From assembly GCF_000471905.2 (NCBI RefSeq), contig NW_006497672.1:133694-197693 (forward strand): a stretch of DNA of 64,000 bases, written 5' to 3'. The notes beneath the pieces were generated by a model, which was given only the letters and a program-made list of their open reading frames with translations, had not been told where the DNA came from and did no database searches. The stretch is from Amborella trichopoda. Its lineage: Eukaryota > Streptophyta > Magnoliopsida > Amborellales > Amborellaceae. Positions 11,040-21,549 of this stretch are shown piece by piece. The translations under genes were made by a program, and so were the position numbers. Position 1 is the first letter of the stretch, and the number at the start of each line of letters is the position of its first letter.

Positions 11040-11450
11040 GTGTAGAGCTTCCTCATGCATGGGAAATGTACTTCAACGGAGCCTTCCAATCTAATCGAGG
11101 GGGAGCCAGGGTGGTATTCTCGACTCCAGAAGGAGACGTACTGCCACATTCTTTCTCTCTCGTCGAGGTCAGTTCCCATAATGAAGCAGAATATCAGGCC
11201 CTTATAAGTGGATTGGAGATAACCTTTCATATAGACATGGAATAGCTCAATATCTATGGCGACTCTGAGTTGGTTATCCGGCTGCTCAAAGGGATCTATG
11301 ACGTGAGAAAAGACACCCTCAAGCCTTATCGTGAAACTGTAAAATCCTAGATGGCCCAGTTTGAGGATGTATCCTTAAGTCACATCCCCAGGAGGCTAAA
11401 TTCTCAAGCTGATGCACTTGCAAAACTTGAGGCTACAATTCATATATCCT
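11040..11450 (+). pseudogene. pol: Element B second RNase H (aRNH-like, fossil)
   Basis: A second RNase H-like domain follows the RT-linked one. Blocks are MYFNGAFQSNRGGARVVF, the HSFSLVEVSSHNEAEYQALI block, IYGDSELVI, and a final NSQADALAKL. A duplicated RNase H of this kind is a known trait of the Tat/Ogre branch of plant gypsy elements and supports placing the whole family there. It is broken. Confidence 0.8.
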
Positions 11451-11699
11451 CATCATGACCCACGATTGTCTAGGTGACAGAGTGAAGACATTGAACTGAT
11501 TATCGAGGTAGATGCAGATAATGAGGGAGGTCTCTTCTCCGAGTGCCCTCCTTATCCATTCGGAGCACTCTTATCAGCTAAAGACGGAACACGAAATAGC
11601 AAGGAGTCAGGGAGCTAAGGTTCAAAGCCAGGAACCAAAGTTCTTTGACCTAAGATGTGTAGAAATTAATTAGGTATAAGATTGGAGAAAGCCCATCAA

Positions 11700-12910
11700 C
11701 AATTTTATAAGACATGGTAGACTTCCAGAAAATCGTGCCGAGCGCAACTGCGTGCATCGAATGTCTACCAAGTATACCCTACTTGAAGGAGACGCTCTCT
11801 TCAAATGGTCATTTGACGACATTCTTCTTAATGTGTGGTCGCATAAGAAGCAAATAAGGTCCTAAAAGAAGTACACTCAGGAATCTGTGGATTGCATCAG
11901 TCCGGTGCCAAGCTTTATGAACGGATACATAGATTGGGGTACTATTGGCCTTCGATGATTACCGATTCCTTAAACTACGCTAAGAAGTGCCAGGTGTGCC
12001 AAATACATTCAAGCCTTGTTAACCAGCGTCTAGAGCCCTTACACACTACAGTGCCATCATGGCCCTTCGCACAATGGGGGATGGACATTATAGGGCCTAT
12101 TGACCCTCCTTCGTGAATGGGTCATGTCTTTATTCTAGCTGCAATAGATTACTTCTCCAAGTGAGCTGAAGAGGTCCCCCTTAAGCAAGTTCATGGGACC
12201 ACAGTAGCTAATTTCGTGCTACATCACATCATATATTGGTTTGGACTTCCTGACCATATTATAGCGGACAATGACCCTCTGTTCAGAAGGCATCACATTG
12301 ATCTCTTGGTTAAGCAGTTTGGTTTCGAGTGGAGCTACTCAACTATGTACCACCCTCGAGCCAACGGATTAGCTGAAGCATTCAATAAGACCCTGTGCAA
12401 CATTTTAAGGAAATTAGTATCAAAGATAAAGAAGAACTGGCATGAGAAGCTTCCTGAGCCTTGTCGGCCTATCGCACTACCACAAGAAATGCCACCGATT
12501 CCACTCCTTATTCCCTAGTCTATGGGGGTGAAGCAGTTTTACGCCTTGAAATTCTACCCTTCATTACGTGTCGCTATACATCAAGGAGTAGCCGAAGATG
12601 AGATAGTCAAACTTTGGTACCAAGAATTTGATGCACTTGATGAAAAGAGGTTGGAGGCTCAGCAGAACCTCTAACTCTACCATGGGAGAATGAAGAGAGA
12701 CTTTGATAAGTCAGTCAAAGTCCACTCATTTGCCAGTGGGGATCTAGTTTTAACCGTCAAGAGGTCGATTGTTATGCATGGGCGATGCAAAGGGAATTTT
12801 GAACCCAAATGGGAAGGTCCTTTTACAGTAAAAAAGGTCGTGCCAAAAGGAGCTTACATACTTGCACATCCTAACGAAGAGGAGGCAATGCCCCCTATCA
12901 ATGGGTGATA
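11700..12910 (+). pseudogene. int: Element B integrase (fossil)
   Basis: Integrase joins element DNA to the host chromosome. The N-terminal zinc-binding part shows a GLHQSGAKLYERI block and KKCQVCQIHSS (about 11890-12020). The rve core follows with WGMDIIGPIDPPS, a YFSK block, FGLPDHIIADNDPLF and STMYHPRANGLAEAFNKTL, carrying the D-D-E positions. The C-terminal module at 12690-12900 shows GDLVLTVKR and FEPKWEGPFTVKKVVPKGAY, a GPF/Y-type module and not a chromodomain. It ends in a conserved PPINGxYLKKYYP motif. It is broken in several places. Confidence 0.88.
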
Positions 12911-13489
12911 TCTAAAGAAATACTACCCATGATGCATATTCAATAAAAGAGACTCAATGCAAAGTAAGAAAGATAGTTTAAACAAAAAATTTAGCTCTTT
13001 TATTGCAATAAAAAGGAGTTACAAGTTACAAACCAAAAAGTCCATTATTAGGGAGGTTACAAATCTCTTGCATATAAGGAAAAGAGAACAATTGACATCA
13101 AAAGTGTTGCTTTTGCATCTGACGATAAGAGGACGATTACGAACCAAAACCTACAGTGCTCCTCTTGCATTTGAGGATAAGATGCAGGTTACAGGCCAAA
13201 AAGAAACACCCTCATCATGAAGAAGAAGAAAAACCACTTGAAAGTCAACTTCAATTCATCTAAAGGGTGTTCTCAAAGAGGATGGTTACATGCCAAAAGA
13301 AGAAGCCAAGCATTTCTGAGTCAGCGTCAATTCATCTGAAGAGTAAATCAACCATACAAAGTAGACTTCTCTGGCAAGGAACTGGCCTATGATGGAGAGC
13401 ATACCCTATTCACAGTGAATTCCCTTCCACAAAACAACATGGACTTCACTGTTGTGCTGGATGACTTGGCTTCCAACGGGTATCATATG

Positions 13490-14960
13490 CTAGGCCCTAC
13501 CATTGGTGCCCACCCAAGTCAGCATCACTCGTGAACATCGCCGTGCGTGACTCATCGCTGAGCGTAAAAATCCCCACATGCAACGCACTATCGAATGTGA
13601 GCAACATTATGCACATCATGACGCTGACTATGCACTGATAAGCGCCGTGTGAGGCCAGCGCTAGCTGTGTCTTCCAATGGCTAGCGCTGACTGTGCTTCT
13701 AACTCCCAGAATCAGCTGTCTTTCTTGAGGATCAGCACTGACTGTGTTTTTAAAAAGGTCAATGTTGGCTATGCTTTTAATGCCCAGCGCCGGCTGCGTA
13801 ACCTAAGTCAGTGTCGATTGTGCTATGACTGTTCACCTCCCAGTGACTCTTCATTTTTTACGTCTCTTCGATTCTCGAGACCTCTCATTTTCTGGCCTAA
13901 GACGCTTTGCCTCCCCTGATGATTGCACACTTTCCAATGGCGGTAGGTCATTCGTCTTCCTTGTGACGGTCAACCTCCAGTGACGGTCTGTTTCCCTGTG
14001 CCTTCGGGCTCCTGTAAGAAACTCCCTTTCACTGTTGGAAACCCTCTGCAATTGTTTCCTCAAGTCATTGAAAAATCACTTACACGGTCGAAAAACTGCT
14101 AAAACCCGCGAAAATTCCTGGACGGCCCTCTACTACAACTTTTGCCCCCTTCTCCCCTTTGTCAAAACCATTAAAATCATGGCCAAAGTTCCTTGTTTCT
14201 TCAGTGAACTTCCTTTTTCAATGCAAACCCCTGCAAACTCCGGCAAACCCCGGCCTTCCTTGCTGGCATTTTCTTCTTTCTTAGCCGGAACCTGCCCCTG
14301 CTTGCCAGCAAACTCCTACTAATTTTTTCGGAATACCCTGTGTGCTCATCCGAGCTCTCACCGGAAATCTCTTCCTCAATGTTAAAATTTATTTTAAGTC
14401 ATTTTACCCTTTGTGAAATAGTATAAAAGCGGGTTTACCCCTTTCTATAGGTGAGACTTCCCTTAAATATCCTTCACAAACCAGGAATGCCAGCCGCATC
14501 CTAGAAAGTCAAACGATAATGAGCTGAACTGGGTTAGGCTTTGACCAGATGCCGGAGCAGAATTTTATCGCCACCTATGAAATCCTATGCAACCCATACC
14601 CAATGCTAGTTGTGTTCTCAACCCAGCGTCGACTGCATTTTCAACAACCCAGTCCCAACTGTGTTTTCAACGACCTACATTGGTTGAGTGTTCAAGAAAG
14701 ATTGTTGGTCGTTCCCAGAACTGGCTGTGTTTTCAACGACCCAACACTGGCTGAGCGTTCAAGAAACAATGTTGGCCGTTCTCAGTGTCGACTACGATTT
14801 TCAAGAAAGGTTCAGCACCGACAGAGTGTTTAAGAGTTCATGTCGATTACGCTCAACGCCGCCTGTGTTTTCAATGACGCTAGCACCGGCTGTGTGTTCA
14901 AGGAGTAAAGTTGGCTGCGCCTAGCGCCAGTTGTGTTCTTAATAGTTCATTGCCACACAG
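13490..14960 (+). repeat. Degenerate interspersed repeat around GCGC(T/C)GGCTGTG
   Basis: The words AGCGCTGACTGTG, CAGCGCCGGCTGCG, GTCGATTGTGCT and their variants recur every 30-50 bp at 13490-13830 and again at 14600-14950. They usually precede TTTTCAA and CCCAG. Units are strongly diverged, so copy number is uncertain (perhaps 20). About 0.7 kb between the two clusters (13850-14540) is not obviously repeated. Confidence 0.6.
14422..14429 (+). promoter_or_regulatory. Weak internal TATA-like box in B 3' region
   Basis: TATAAAAG lies in a stretch whose surroundings are conserved in F near 51750-51790, but F lacks a good TATA at the place. A role as an internal promoter is speculative. Confidence 0.2.
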
Positions 14961-14984
14961 CTCATGCTAAAGTTTTGCCTATTA

Positions 14985-15350
14985 ACCCCAACAGAGTTAC
15001 ATCTCCATCGTGACTTACTATCCCCAGTGGAGTCGTTCCAACCAAGACATGAATTCTCATCCCCAGTACGAGTCATACCGTGTTGTAGTCCCTTATTCCC
15101 AAAGGAGTCAAGGCATTCTTATTACTATGACCCCAGTGGGTCAGCTTCACACCTAGTTGTCCTATCCGCAAGGAGTTGGGTCATTTTTAATGAATTTGTT
15201 CTCTATTGAGTACCATTTTTCACCTCTAAAGGAGTCATACTTGTCTCCGTATCCCCAATGAAATCGGACTTCCCAATTGAACCCTTTTATGGTCTTAACC
15301 ATTTTATCCTTAGGGAGTCAGATTGTACTCTATAAGACCTATTCCCATGA
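14985..15350 (+). repeat. Array of CCCCAGTGGAGTC-like words
   Basis: About nine words of the form CCCCAgtGGAGTC occur at 25-55 bp spacing, mixed with divergent members such as CCCAAAGGAGTCAA and CCTTAGGGAGTCAG. The best copy, TCCCCAGTGGAGTCG at 15021-15035, equals 15 nt of the complement of the family PBS. A weaker continuation (CCCCAAGGAGCC, CCCCAAAGTGAGTC) runs to about 16035. Confidence 0.65.
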
Positions 15351-15364
15351 AGCTTCATTGACAT

Positions 15365-15780
15365 GGCGACCCACTAATGGTTCGTGCTCCATGACCTTAA
15401 ACTGCACAGCCTTGGTCTAGGTGCACGACCCTAAACTACATGGTCCAAACTATATGACCTTAAACTTGAGCGGAGGTCTAGCTGCACGACCTTAAACTAC
15501 ACGCTCCAATCTATATGACCCTAAACTATAATATTCTTCCTAGCCACATGAAGTTAAAAGGCTCAGCACCCTGATCCGAATTATATGATCTTAAACTGTA
15601 GTGAAGGTCTAGTTGCATGACCTTAAACTACATAATCCAAGCTGCAGGACTTTAAACTGCATAGCCGTGGTCCAAGCTATATGACCTTAAACCATAGTGC
15701 ATGTCCTAGCCACATGACATTAAACTCCTTAGCACAGGTCAAGGAGGCATGACCTTAAACTCACCCCCACATAAGCGTAG
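15365..15780 (+). repeat. Degenerate 35-bp-type repeat (GACCTTAAACT) in B
   Basis: About 13 units carry GACCTTAAACT or a variant, with AGCC(A/T)TGGTC words between them. This is the same family as the cleaner array at 52377-53025 in F. In B the spacing is irregular and the units more diverged, and one or two outliers lie near 16100-16170. It sits at the equivalent place between integrase and 3' LTR. Confidence 0.75.
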
Positions 15781-16699
15781 ACACCTTTCATTTGCATTTT
15801 CATGCACATTTTCCTAACCGACCCGTTTATGTGCGTACCACCTTCATTACCTTCCCAATGAGTCTGTTCACTCCATTACCATTCATCATTCCCCAAGGAG
15901 CCTCACCCTACTCACAAAATGGTGAGCCATTCTGCCATCCATACTCACCGTTAGTTAGTGGGTCACCACTTTTCCACTTTCCATTCATACACTATCCATC
16001 TTTAATAGGTAGCCTCGTGCCATCTCCCCAAAGTGAGTCAAAACCATTGCACTATTCACTCCATGGCCTCCATAGACTGCCATTCATTACCATTATGGTC
16101 CAGCTATATGATCTTAAACTATAGTGCACGTCTTGGCCGCGTGACAATAAAGGGCTTCGCACCATGGGCATGACCCTAAACACGCCTTCACAAAAAAAAC
16201 AAGAAGAATAGATGTACACGTGAATAGGGGAATGTTATGAGTAAAAATGACGGACGAGCATGGTCACGAAACCATGAGTAAAATAGTTCTGTGAAAATGA
16301 GAACTCAGACATGGTGAAAACCCAAAAGGGCATCGTGAGCAAAAATGGAAAAATAATTGGCTAAAAGGTCCTAGGTAAAAGAGCCCCAAATAAAAAGAAA
16401 ATTGGTGAAAACCACTTTCATGGCACCCGCCTCCCAAGTCCAAGTGAAAATCCGCAAAGTACGCTTAGGACCAATAAACAGGTTAATGCAGCACTCGTCT
16501 CTAGGTGGCTTTAGCCCTCATTCAAAAGAAAAATCCTTGATGTTACAATACTAGGACCCAAAAATATGAGCTTCAAGGAAAATATTCTGACAGCCTAAGT
16601 CCATTCACAAACAGGACTCAAAAGGCAGAAGATTTACCAAGAAGGCAAGACCAGTCTCATGAGGAAGAGCACTATTCCCATGACGTTACACACTCCAAG

Positions 16700-17135
16700 A
16701 CGTCGGAGATGCCCTAAGAAGGCTAACTCAGCCATGACTTTGGACCTATTTACGTGAAACTGCTAACATTGGGAGGGGTTATACCTATAGTCGGTCACCT
16801 CGATAAACTGAGATACCCTACTCGACAAGGAATATCTGGTGCACAATGCAAACGATCGCCGACAAAAGGCTCTTCAGCAGACCATCCAGAAAAAACAACC
16901 AAAAAATTCATTTCGACAAACCAAAGATGCCCCAAGAAAGCTAAGTCAGCCATGACTTTGAACCTGTTACTCGAGACCGCTAACAGTGGGTAGGGGTTAC
17001 ACCCAAAGCCGGTTAGCTCGATAAACTGAGGTACCCTGCCTACTATGGAATATCTAGTGTACAACATAGATGAGCGTCGACCAAAGGATCTTTTATTATC
17101 CCTCCAAGACAAAGAAACCCAAACCAAACGGGAAT
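16700..17135 (+). repeat. Two-copy tandem duplication, period about 218 bp
   Basis: GATGCCC(T/C)AAGAA starts at 16708 and again at 16926, followed in both by AGCCATGACTTTG, GGGGTTA and CTCGATAAACTGAG. The copies differ by roughly one base in six by eye. No comparable pair was noticed in F. Confidence 0.75.
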
Positions 17136-17446
17136 AGTACCCTGAAGGCATGGCACTTGGCCGCTAGACAAGCCAGATTCTAACTAACGAGGCCCGTATC
17201 AAATCCTCAGCTTCAGAATCATAATTAGTCCCATGAGGGTGAGGACTTTGACAGGACCCCTAAGAAAAGTCTCTTCTTCCCCTAAAGCCTCCACTGATGG
17301 ACCTGTACATTGCATCAAAACGTTTGAGTATCCTAGTTGCAGCATTGTGTGTTCACATGGTCCTGTGGCTAGGAAGAAAAAAGTAATAAAGCCAAAGGAA
17401 ATTTTTTTAATGTTGTTCTTCTCTCTTCTCTCAAAGCATAACACTC

Positions 17447-17458
17447 GGCAGGGCAAGC
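17447..17458 (+). other. Weak polypurine-tract candidate before LTR B
   Basis: GGCAGGGCAAGC directly precedes the 3' LTR. F has GGTGGGGCATGC at the matching place (54717-54728). Both are G-rich but are not clean purine runs. The position is that expected for plus-strand priming. Confidence 0.4.
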
Positions 17459-18623
17459 TGTTTGAACACATTTTTCAGCACCTTGGTCCCTGATGTGGAA
17501 TAAAGAGGAAGCAGGTCAATAAAGCCTTAATATACATTGGAATTCTCCGCAGTCTCATAATGGCCCCCATAACTGGTCAATATCTTCATAAGCACTTCAA
17601 AATGCTACCTGCCAAGTTTCAAAAACAATTTCAAAAAAATTAGCCTATGACACGCTGAAACAGACTCCGTAACTAGAACTATAATTTTGGTGCATCAAAT
17701 TTCTTCAAGACCACCGTCATTAGATTCGACATGATTGAAAACCCCCATGGGTCAAGTTTCGACTTAATCGGGCACTCCAGGACAAAGTTATGAGTAAAAT
17801 ACTAATAAGGGATAGGCATCACACTATTCTCGTGTGGCCACTCTACATCAAAACACCATTAAAGGTCGTTGTTTTCATAGTCACATGCAGTCTCTTTTGT
17901 GAACATGTTTGTCTCGTCAAGAAAAGCATTTTGATATGTGGTATGCCCCGTGATGATGGCTGAGCAAGGAGGAAAACTAGAGAGAATTTATCGATTTGTT
18001 AAGAAGTTGCAGAAAAATCAGCAGCGACACATCTCACTCGTGCGACCAAATCATAACGCTCGCACATTGGATCGACATGAAGCCAATTATTAGTCCAAAC
18101 CTTGTACATGATGAACGGTTAGATGTTGCACGCAAAGGTGTAACCATAAATTTTGGCTACCGGATTATAGATTCCGGCCAAAACCCTTACAAAATATTCG
18201 TTTGGGCTCCAAATTGTGTCCCATTTATTGCCATGCAATCGTGACAACATGCTTAGTGCGCTAGAACAAAGAAATCATGGAAGAACATCAAGAAATGAGC
18301 GCACTATCGATCCAAACTTTTCAAGATTCATTCAAATTCAAGTCTCATGATCGTGGCTTAAAAACACAATCCATGACTCAAAGTGGGTATCAAATTGATT
18401 GTCATGCCGAGCCCTACAAGAAGACAATCATCTTTCGATCAAATAGGTACCAGAGCAACCCCAGATTAGCCATGAAAGATCACAAAAATTCTTGGGCAGC
18501 AGCAGGGATTGTTCTGAAATTCCATCTATTGTTAAGCAGGGGAAAAACAATCATTTTACACCCAATTTTAGAATTTCTTCAATTAAATTATAATTATCAT
18601 CAACTTAAGTAATTTTTGGGCAT

Positions 18624-18654
18624 CCACCCATGTTTGGGCGTAATTCTATATAAA
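18624..18654 (+). promoter_or_regulatory. Promoter-proximal motif and TATA box of LTR B
   Basis: CCACCCATGTTTGGG (18624-18638) is followed eight bases later by TATATAAA (18647-18654). The pair recurs in E at almost the same spacing, in A on the minus strand and in F with a slightly wider gap. It is the likely core promoter of the family. Confidence 0.7.
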
Positions 18655-19189
18655 CATGTGAAGCATAATTATAAAAGGACCTTTGGTTCATTCTTTAATC
18701 ATTCAACAAAGATTTCAATTCTTGCTTAAGTTCGTGGGTGCATTTTGGAGAGAGCGCGAGAGAGGAGAGAGAGAGAAGAAAAGGATCGGTATCCCTCGAT
18801 AAGGTAATTTTCTCTCTCCTCCTCTTTTCTCTCTCATCTCGATTTCTCTCTTTTTTCTCTCTTTTCTCTCTCATCTCTATTTCTCTTTCTCTCTTCTTTT
18901 TTCTCGCATCATTATATTTTTCTTTCTCCTCTTTCTTTTCTCGTCATCTCTATATCCCTCTCTTCTTTCTTTATCTCTCTCTTTCCCTCTCTTTTCCTCA
19001 CATCTATCATTCTCTCTTCTCATCCTCTGGTTTATCATTTTTCTCTTTACTTGCACTTCTCTCTTTTCTCCATTCATGCATGGCGGATCTATCGTTTGGT
19101 GCGACGTCTTCTTGCTTCTGAGACATGAACAGTGAGCTAGGTCTTAGCCAGAGTGGCGGGCTAAGCCTTTATCAATGTTCCCTTTTCTC

Positions 19190-19780
19190 TTTTATCATAG
19201 TCGATGGAAGCATATCGTCGCATGTGCATTCTCTCTCTTTCCTCTCATCTGTCACAGTCGACTGAAGCACATCTTTGACGGTGTTCTATCTCACTTCTCT
19301 CTTCTATCACAGTTGGTGGAAGCACATCGCTTCCTGGCTCGTCTCTCTCTTTCCTCACGTCTATCACAGCCAGGGGAAGCACATTACCACCTGTGTTCTT
19401 TCTCACTCCTCTCTTCTGTCACAATTGATGGAAGCACATCTCTACCTATGTCTTCTCTCTCCTTCCTCTATTCTATCACAATTAGTAGAAGCACATTATC
19501 GCTTGTGTCTTTTCTCTCCTTCCTCTCTTCTGTCACAACTGGTGGAAGCACATTGCCACCTGTGTCATCTCTCATTTCTCTCTTCTTTCACAGTCGACAA
19601 AAGCCCATCGTTGCCTGTGTCCTCTCTCTCCTCTCCTTTTGCCACAGTCGGCGGAAGCTTATCGTTGCATGTGTTTTTTCTATCTCCTCTCCCTTTTGTC
19701 ACAACTGATGGAAACACATCACTGCCTGTGCTTTCTCTCTATTTTTCTCTCGTCACAGAAGGTAAGAGACTATTGCCATC
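19190..19780 (+). repeat. Tandem array in LTR B, unit near 55 bp
   Basis: About 10-11 imperfect units on the pattern GTCACAGTCGGTGGAAGCAC followed by ATCGCTGCCTGTG and a CTCTCTTTCCTCTC spacer. The long overlapping frames across it only reflect periodicity and CT-rich composition. It corresponds to the arrays in LTRs A and E but with different unit sequence and number. Confidence 0.85.
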
Positions 19781-20696
19781 TGAGTTTGTCTCTCCTCATC
19801 TCATTACCATATGTGCCTTCCTTCCTCTTCCTTCTCTCTCTTACATCTTCTCCATGCTTTTCATTCTCTTCTTCCTCTCCCTCTTTCTTTCCTCCATATC
19901 CTCTCCCAAGCTCTTCTTCGTATTTCTCTCTCTCCTTTTTCTTCTATTCTTCTCTTCTTCTTCTCTCACTATTTTTCTTCTCCATCTTCTCTTCTCTCTC
20001 TCTTTCTGTAGTCTTTTCTTTTTTTTACTCTTTCATTTGATCAAGAGGGGTTGAGACTAGCATTCCATGGTATTTCTGTCGTTTAGCAATAACATCCTTA
20101 TGCCAGTCAAAGTTATTGGGCCAGCTTTACTATCACGACAAACTAACCATGATGTTAAACTAGTCGATATTGGTACTATCGTCTAGTAGTAATTCTATTG
20201 AGCCGGTCTGAGTTACTGAGCTTGTTTTACTGCCACATTGGGTTACCTACTAGTCTAATCACTGTGTTGGTCTCACAACCTGGTCAAATTTTTCTCATCC
20301 CAATCTTAACTCTCTCATTCTTCTCTTCTTCTTTTTTAATGTGCACATCTATGTACGTTCACCCAAAGGCAAGGTGGGGTCCCTTGACCCACTTGTCTTG
20401 TAACATTTACCATGTGTGTGTGATTGCAGAAATAGGTGAATACAATTTAAGGGAAACAATTTTGAACCAGTTCTACATCTAGGGGGCTTTCTTCATGATC
20501 TAAGAGGGTGCCCACGAGAGTCAGCCCGAGTAAGTCCCGAACCCACCTTAAATTCCTCTCATCGGTTGGTCCACCTGCCCTTGTTTTTTAGCATGTTTCT
20601 CGAGAGAGTGATCTCAAGCCTAGGGTTCCCTTGAAACCTGAGATATGTGCCACCAGATCATCAACATCATGAGGGCGAGATTGAGGCACCTAATCA

Positions 20697-21420
20697 CTCC
20701 TCTGGGGAGTCCATGGCATCCTGACTGGGATCACTAAGTACTTGCGCTAGGCTGGGTGGTGCTTCAAGAACTTGAACCATGTTACAGGCCTCGTGGGAAT
20801 AAGAGCTCGTAGATGGCTTAGACTTGGCATGGGCAGCCAAGGCGTCGACGACAGTTAAGAATCCAGCTGCCTGGGCCAACATCTTTCTTAGGCGATTCCT
20901 ATGCGACCTACTGACGTTGGTGCCTTCGAGCCCTCTTTTTACAGCGTCGAAGTCTGGGCACTGCCGAGGTACACTTGTGAAAGATATATAATAAGAGGGA
21001 GGAGAAGAAAGAGAGACGGAGTGAGAGTGTTCTGGGCAGCTTTTTATGTTGTCACCAGAATTGAACATGTGCAGAGGATATTTTAGGTCTTGCCCAGACT
21101 CTGACTATTGAGGGATGCTTTTAATGTCATCACTGGTATTGAACGAGCCCCAAGCAGTTGATGACTCAGTGACGTCCACCTAATTGGACGGAGGGATAAG
21201 AGGAGTTGAGCCTGGGATGAAGTCTTGTAAGGTCGACAGTGGTGGAAGGGGCTTGAGAAATTCTTTCTTGACTAGTGGTCGAGGAATATGATTCCTTCTG
21301 CGAGTTGAGCTGGGTGCTCGTCTCCTTTTGATCCCATGGGAGGTGTTTGGTCTGTCCTATCGAGCTGATGAGTAGCCCTGGCTTGGCAGATTGCCTCACG
21401 CTTTAGGGACTTGAGCCTAC
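20697..21420 (-). pseudogene. Element C gag tail (fossil)
   Basis: The minus strand shows NSGDNIKSCPEHSHSV (acidic repeat word), a Ser-rich stretch, then PDFDAVKRGLEGTNVSRSHR and KMLAQAAGFLTVVDALAAHA. The same blocks occur in F (46600-46760) and G (59215-59500). Ahead of it, near 21200-21300, lies the proline-rich QDFIPGS-type block shared by all copies. The function is unknown. It is bounded at the left by the inserted LTR of B. Confidence 0.75.
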
Positions 21421-21549
21421 TTCATCCACGGTAAACTTCCCAAGGCAAGGTCAAAGGCTCTGAAAAGTCTAAGGTATCCTCTTAGGGGACTTGTTGTTGG
21501 ATTTCCTCTTGAATGGGAGTGATGGCTTGGAAGCGTTCTAGAAGAATAG

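Larger units (their letters stand above)
12912..17458 (+). other. Element B 3' non-coding region
   Basis: A 4.5-kb stretch between the end of integrase and the 3' LTR. I see no domain in its short frames. It holds several repeat families described separately. The non-repeated parts (12930-13470, 13850-14540, 15790-16090 and 16140-16690) have counterparts in F at 50480-50880, 51230-51880, 53030-53420 and 53450-53870. The region is therefore an original part of the family and not a later insert. Long repeat-bearing 3' regions are known for Tat/Ogre elements. Confidence 0.8.
7617..20696 (+). mobile_element. Element B: Ty3/gypsy Tat-type LTR retrotransposon, interrupted
   Basis: Plus-strand copy whose left portion (5' LTR and first part of gag) must lie beyond A, outside the window. 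Visible parts are the end of gag, RT, RNase H, a second RNase H block, integrase, a 4.5-kb 3' region with repeats, and a 3.24-kb 3' LTR ending in CA at 20696. It abuts minus-strand gag-tail sequence of element C, so B inserted into C. It is broken throughout. It is older than A and younger than C. Confidence 0.9.
17459..20696 (+). repeat. Element B 3' LTR (about 3.24 kb)
   Basis: It starts TGTTTGAACACATTTTTCAG and ends GCACCTAATCA, giving TG..CA termini. U3 covers about 17459-18640, followed by the TATA box at 18647. A pyrimidine-rich tract follows at 18790-19080, the 55-bp array at 19190-19780, a second CT-rich tract to 20040, and an end section (20040-20696) shared with the ends of A, E, F and G. 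Immediately after it the minus-strand gag tail of C begins. A possible 5-bp target duplicate, CTCCT (20697-20701), cannot be tested here. Confidence 0.88.

Noticed and set aside
13677-14322. Possible captured host gene in B's 3' region
   Set aside because: Short frames only, no recognised domain, and the stretch aligns to F's 3' region as non-coding DNA.
14422-14429. Internal TATAAAAG as a real promoter
   Set aside because: Only B has it. The aligned part of F lacks a TATA, so it is kept only as a low-confidence site.
19811-20011. Membrane-protein-like hydrophobic peptide
   Set aside because: Hydrophobic Leu/Phe/Ser content follows from CTT and TCT repeats. No conservation in LTRs A or E at the protein level.
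18738-20054. Long Ser/Leu/Phe-rich open frames on the plus strand (up to 259 residues)
   Set aside because: They come from CT-rich sequence and the 55-bp array in LTR B. They are open in several frames at once, and no domain or conserved start is seen.
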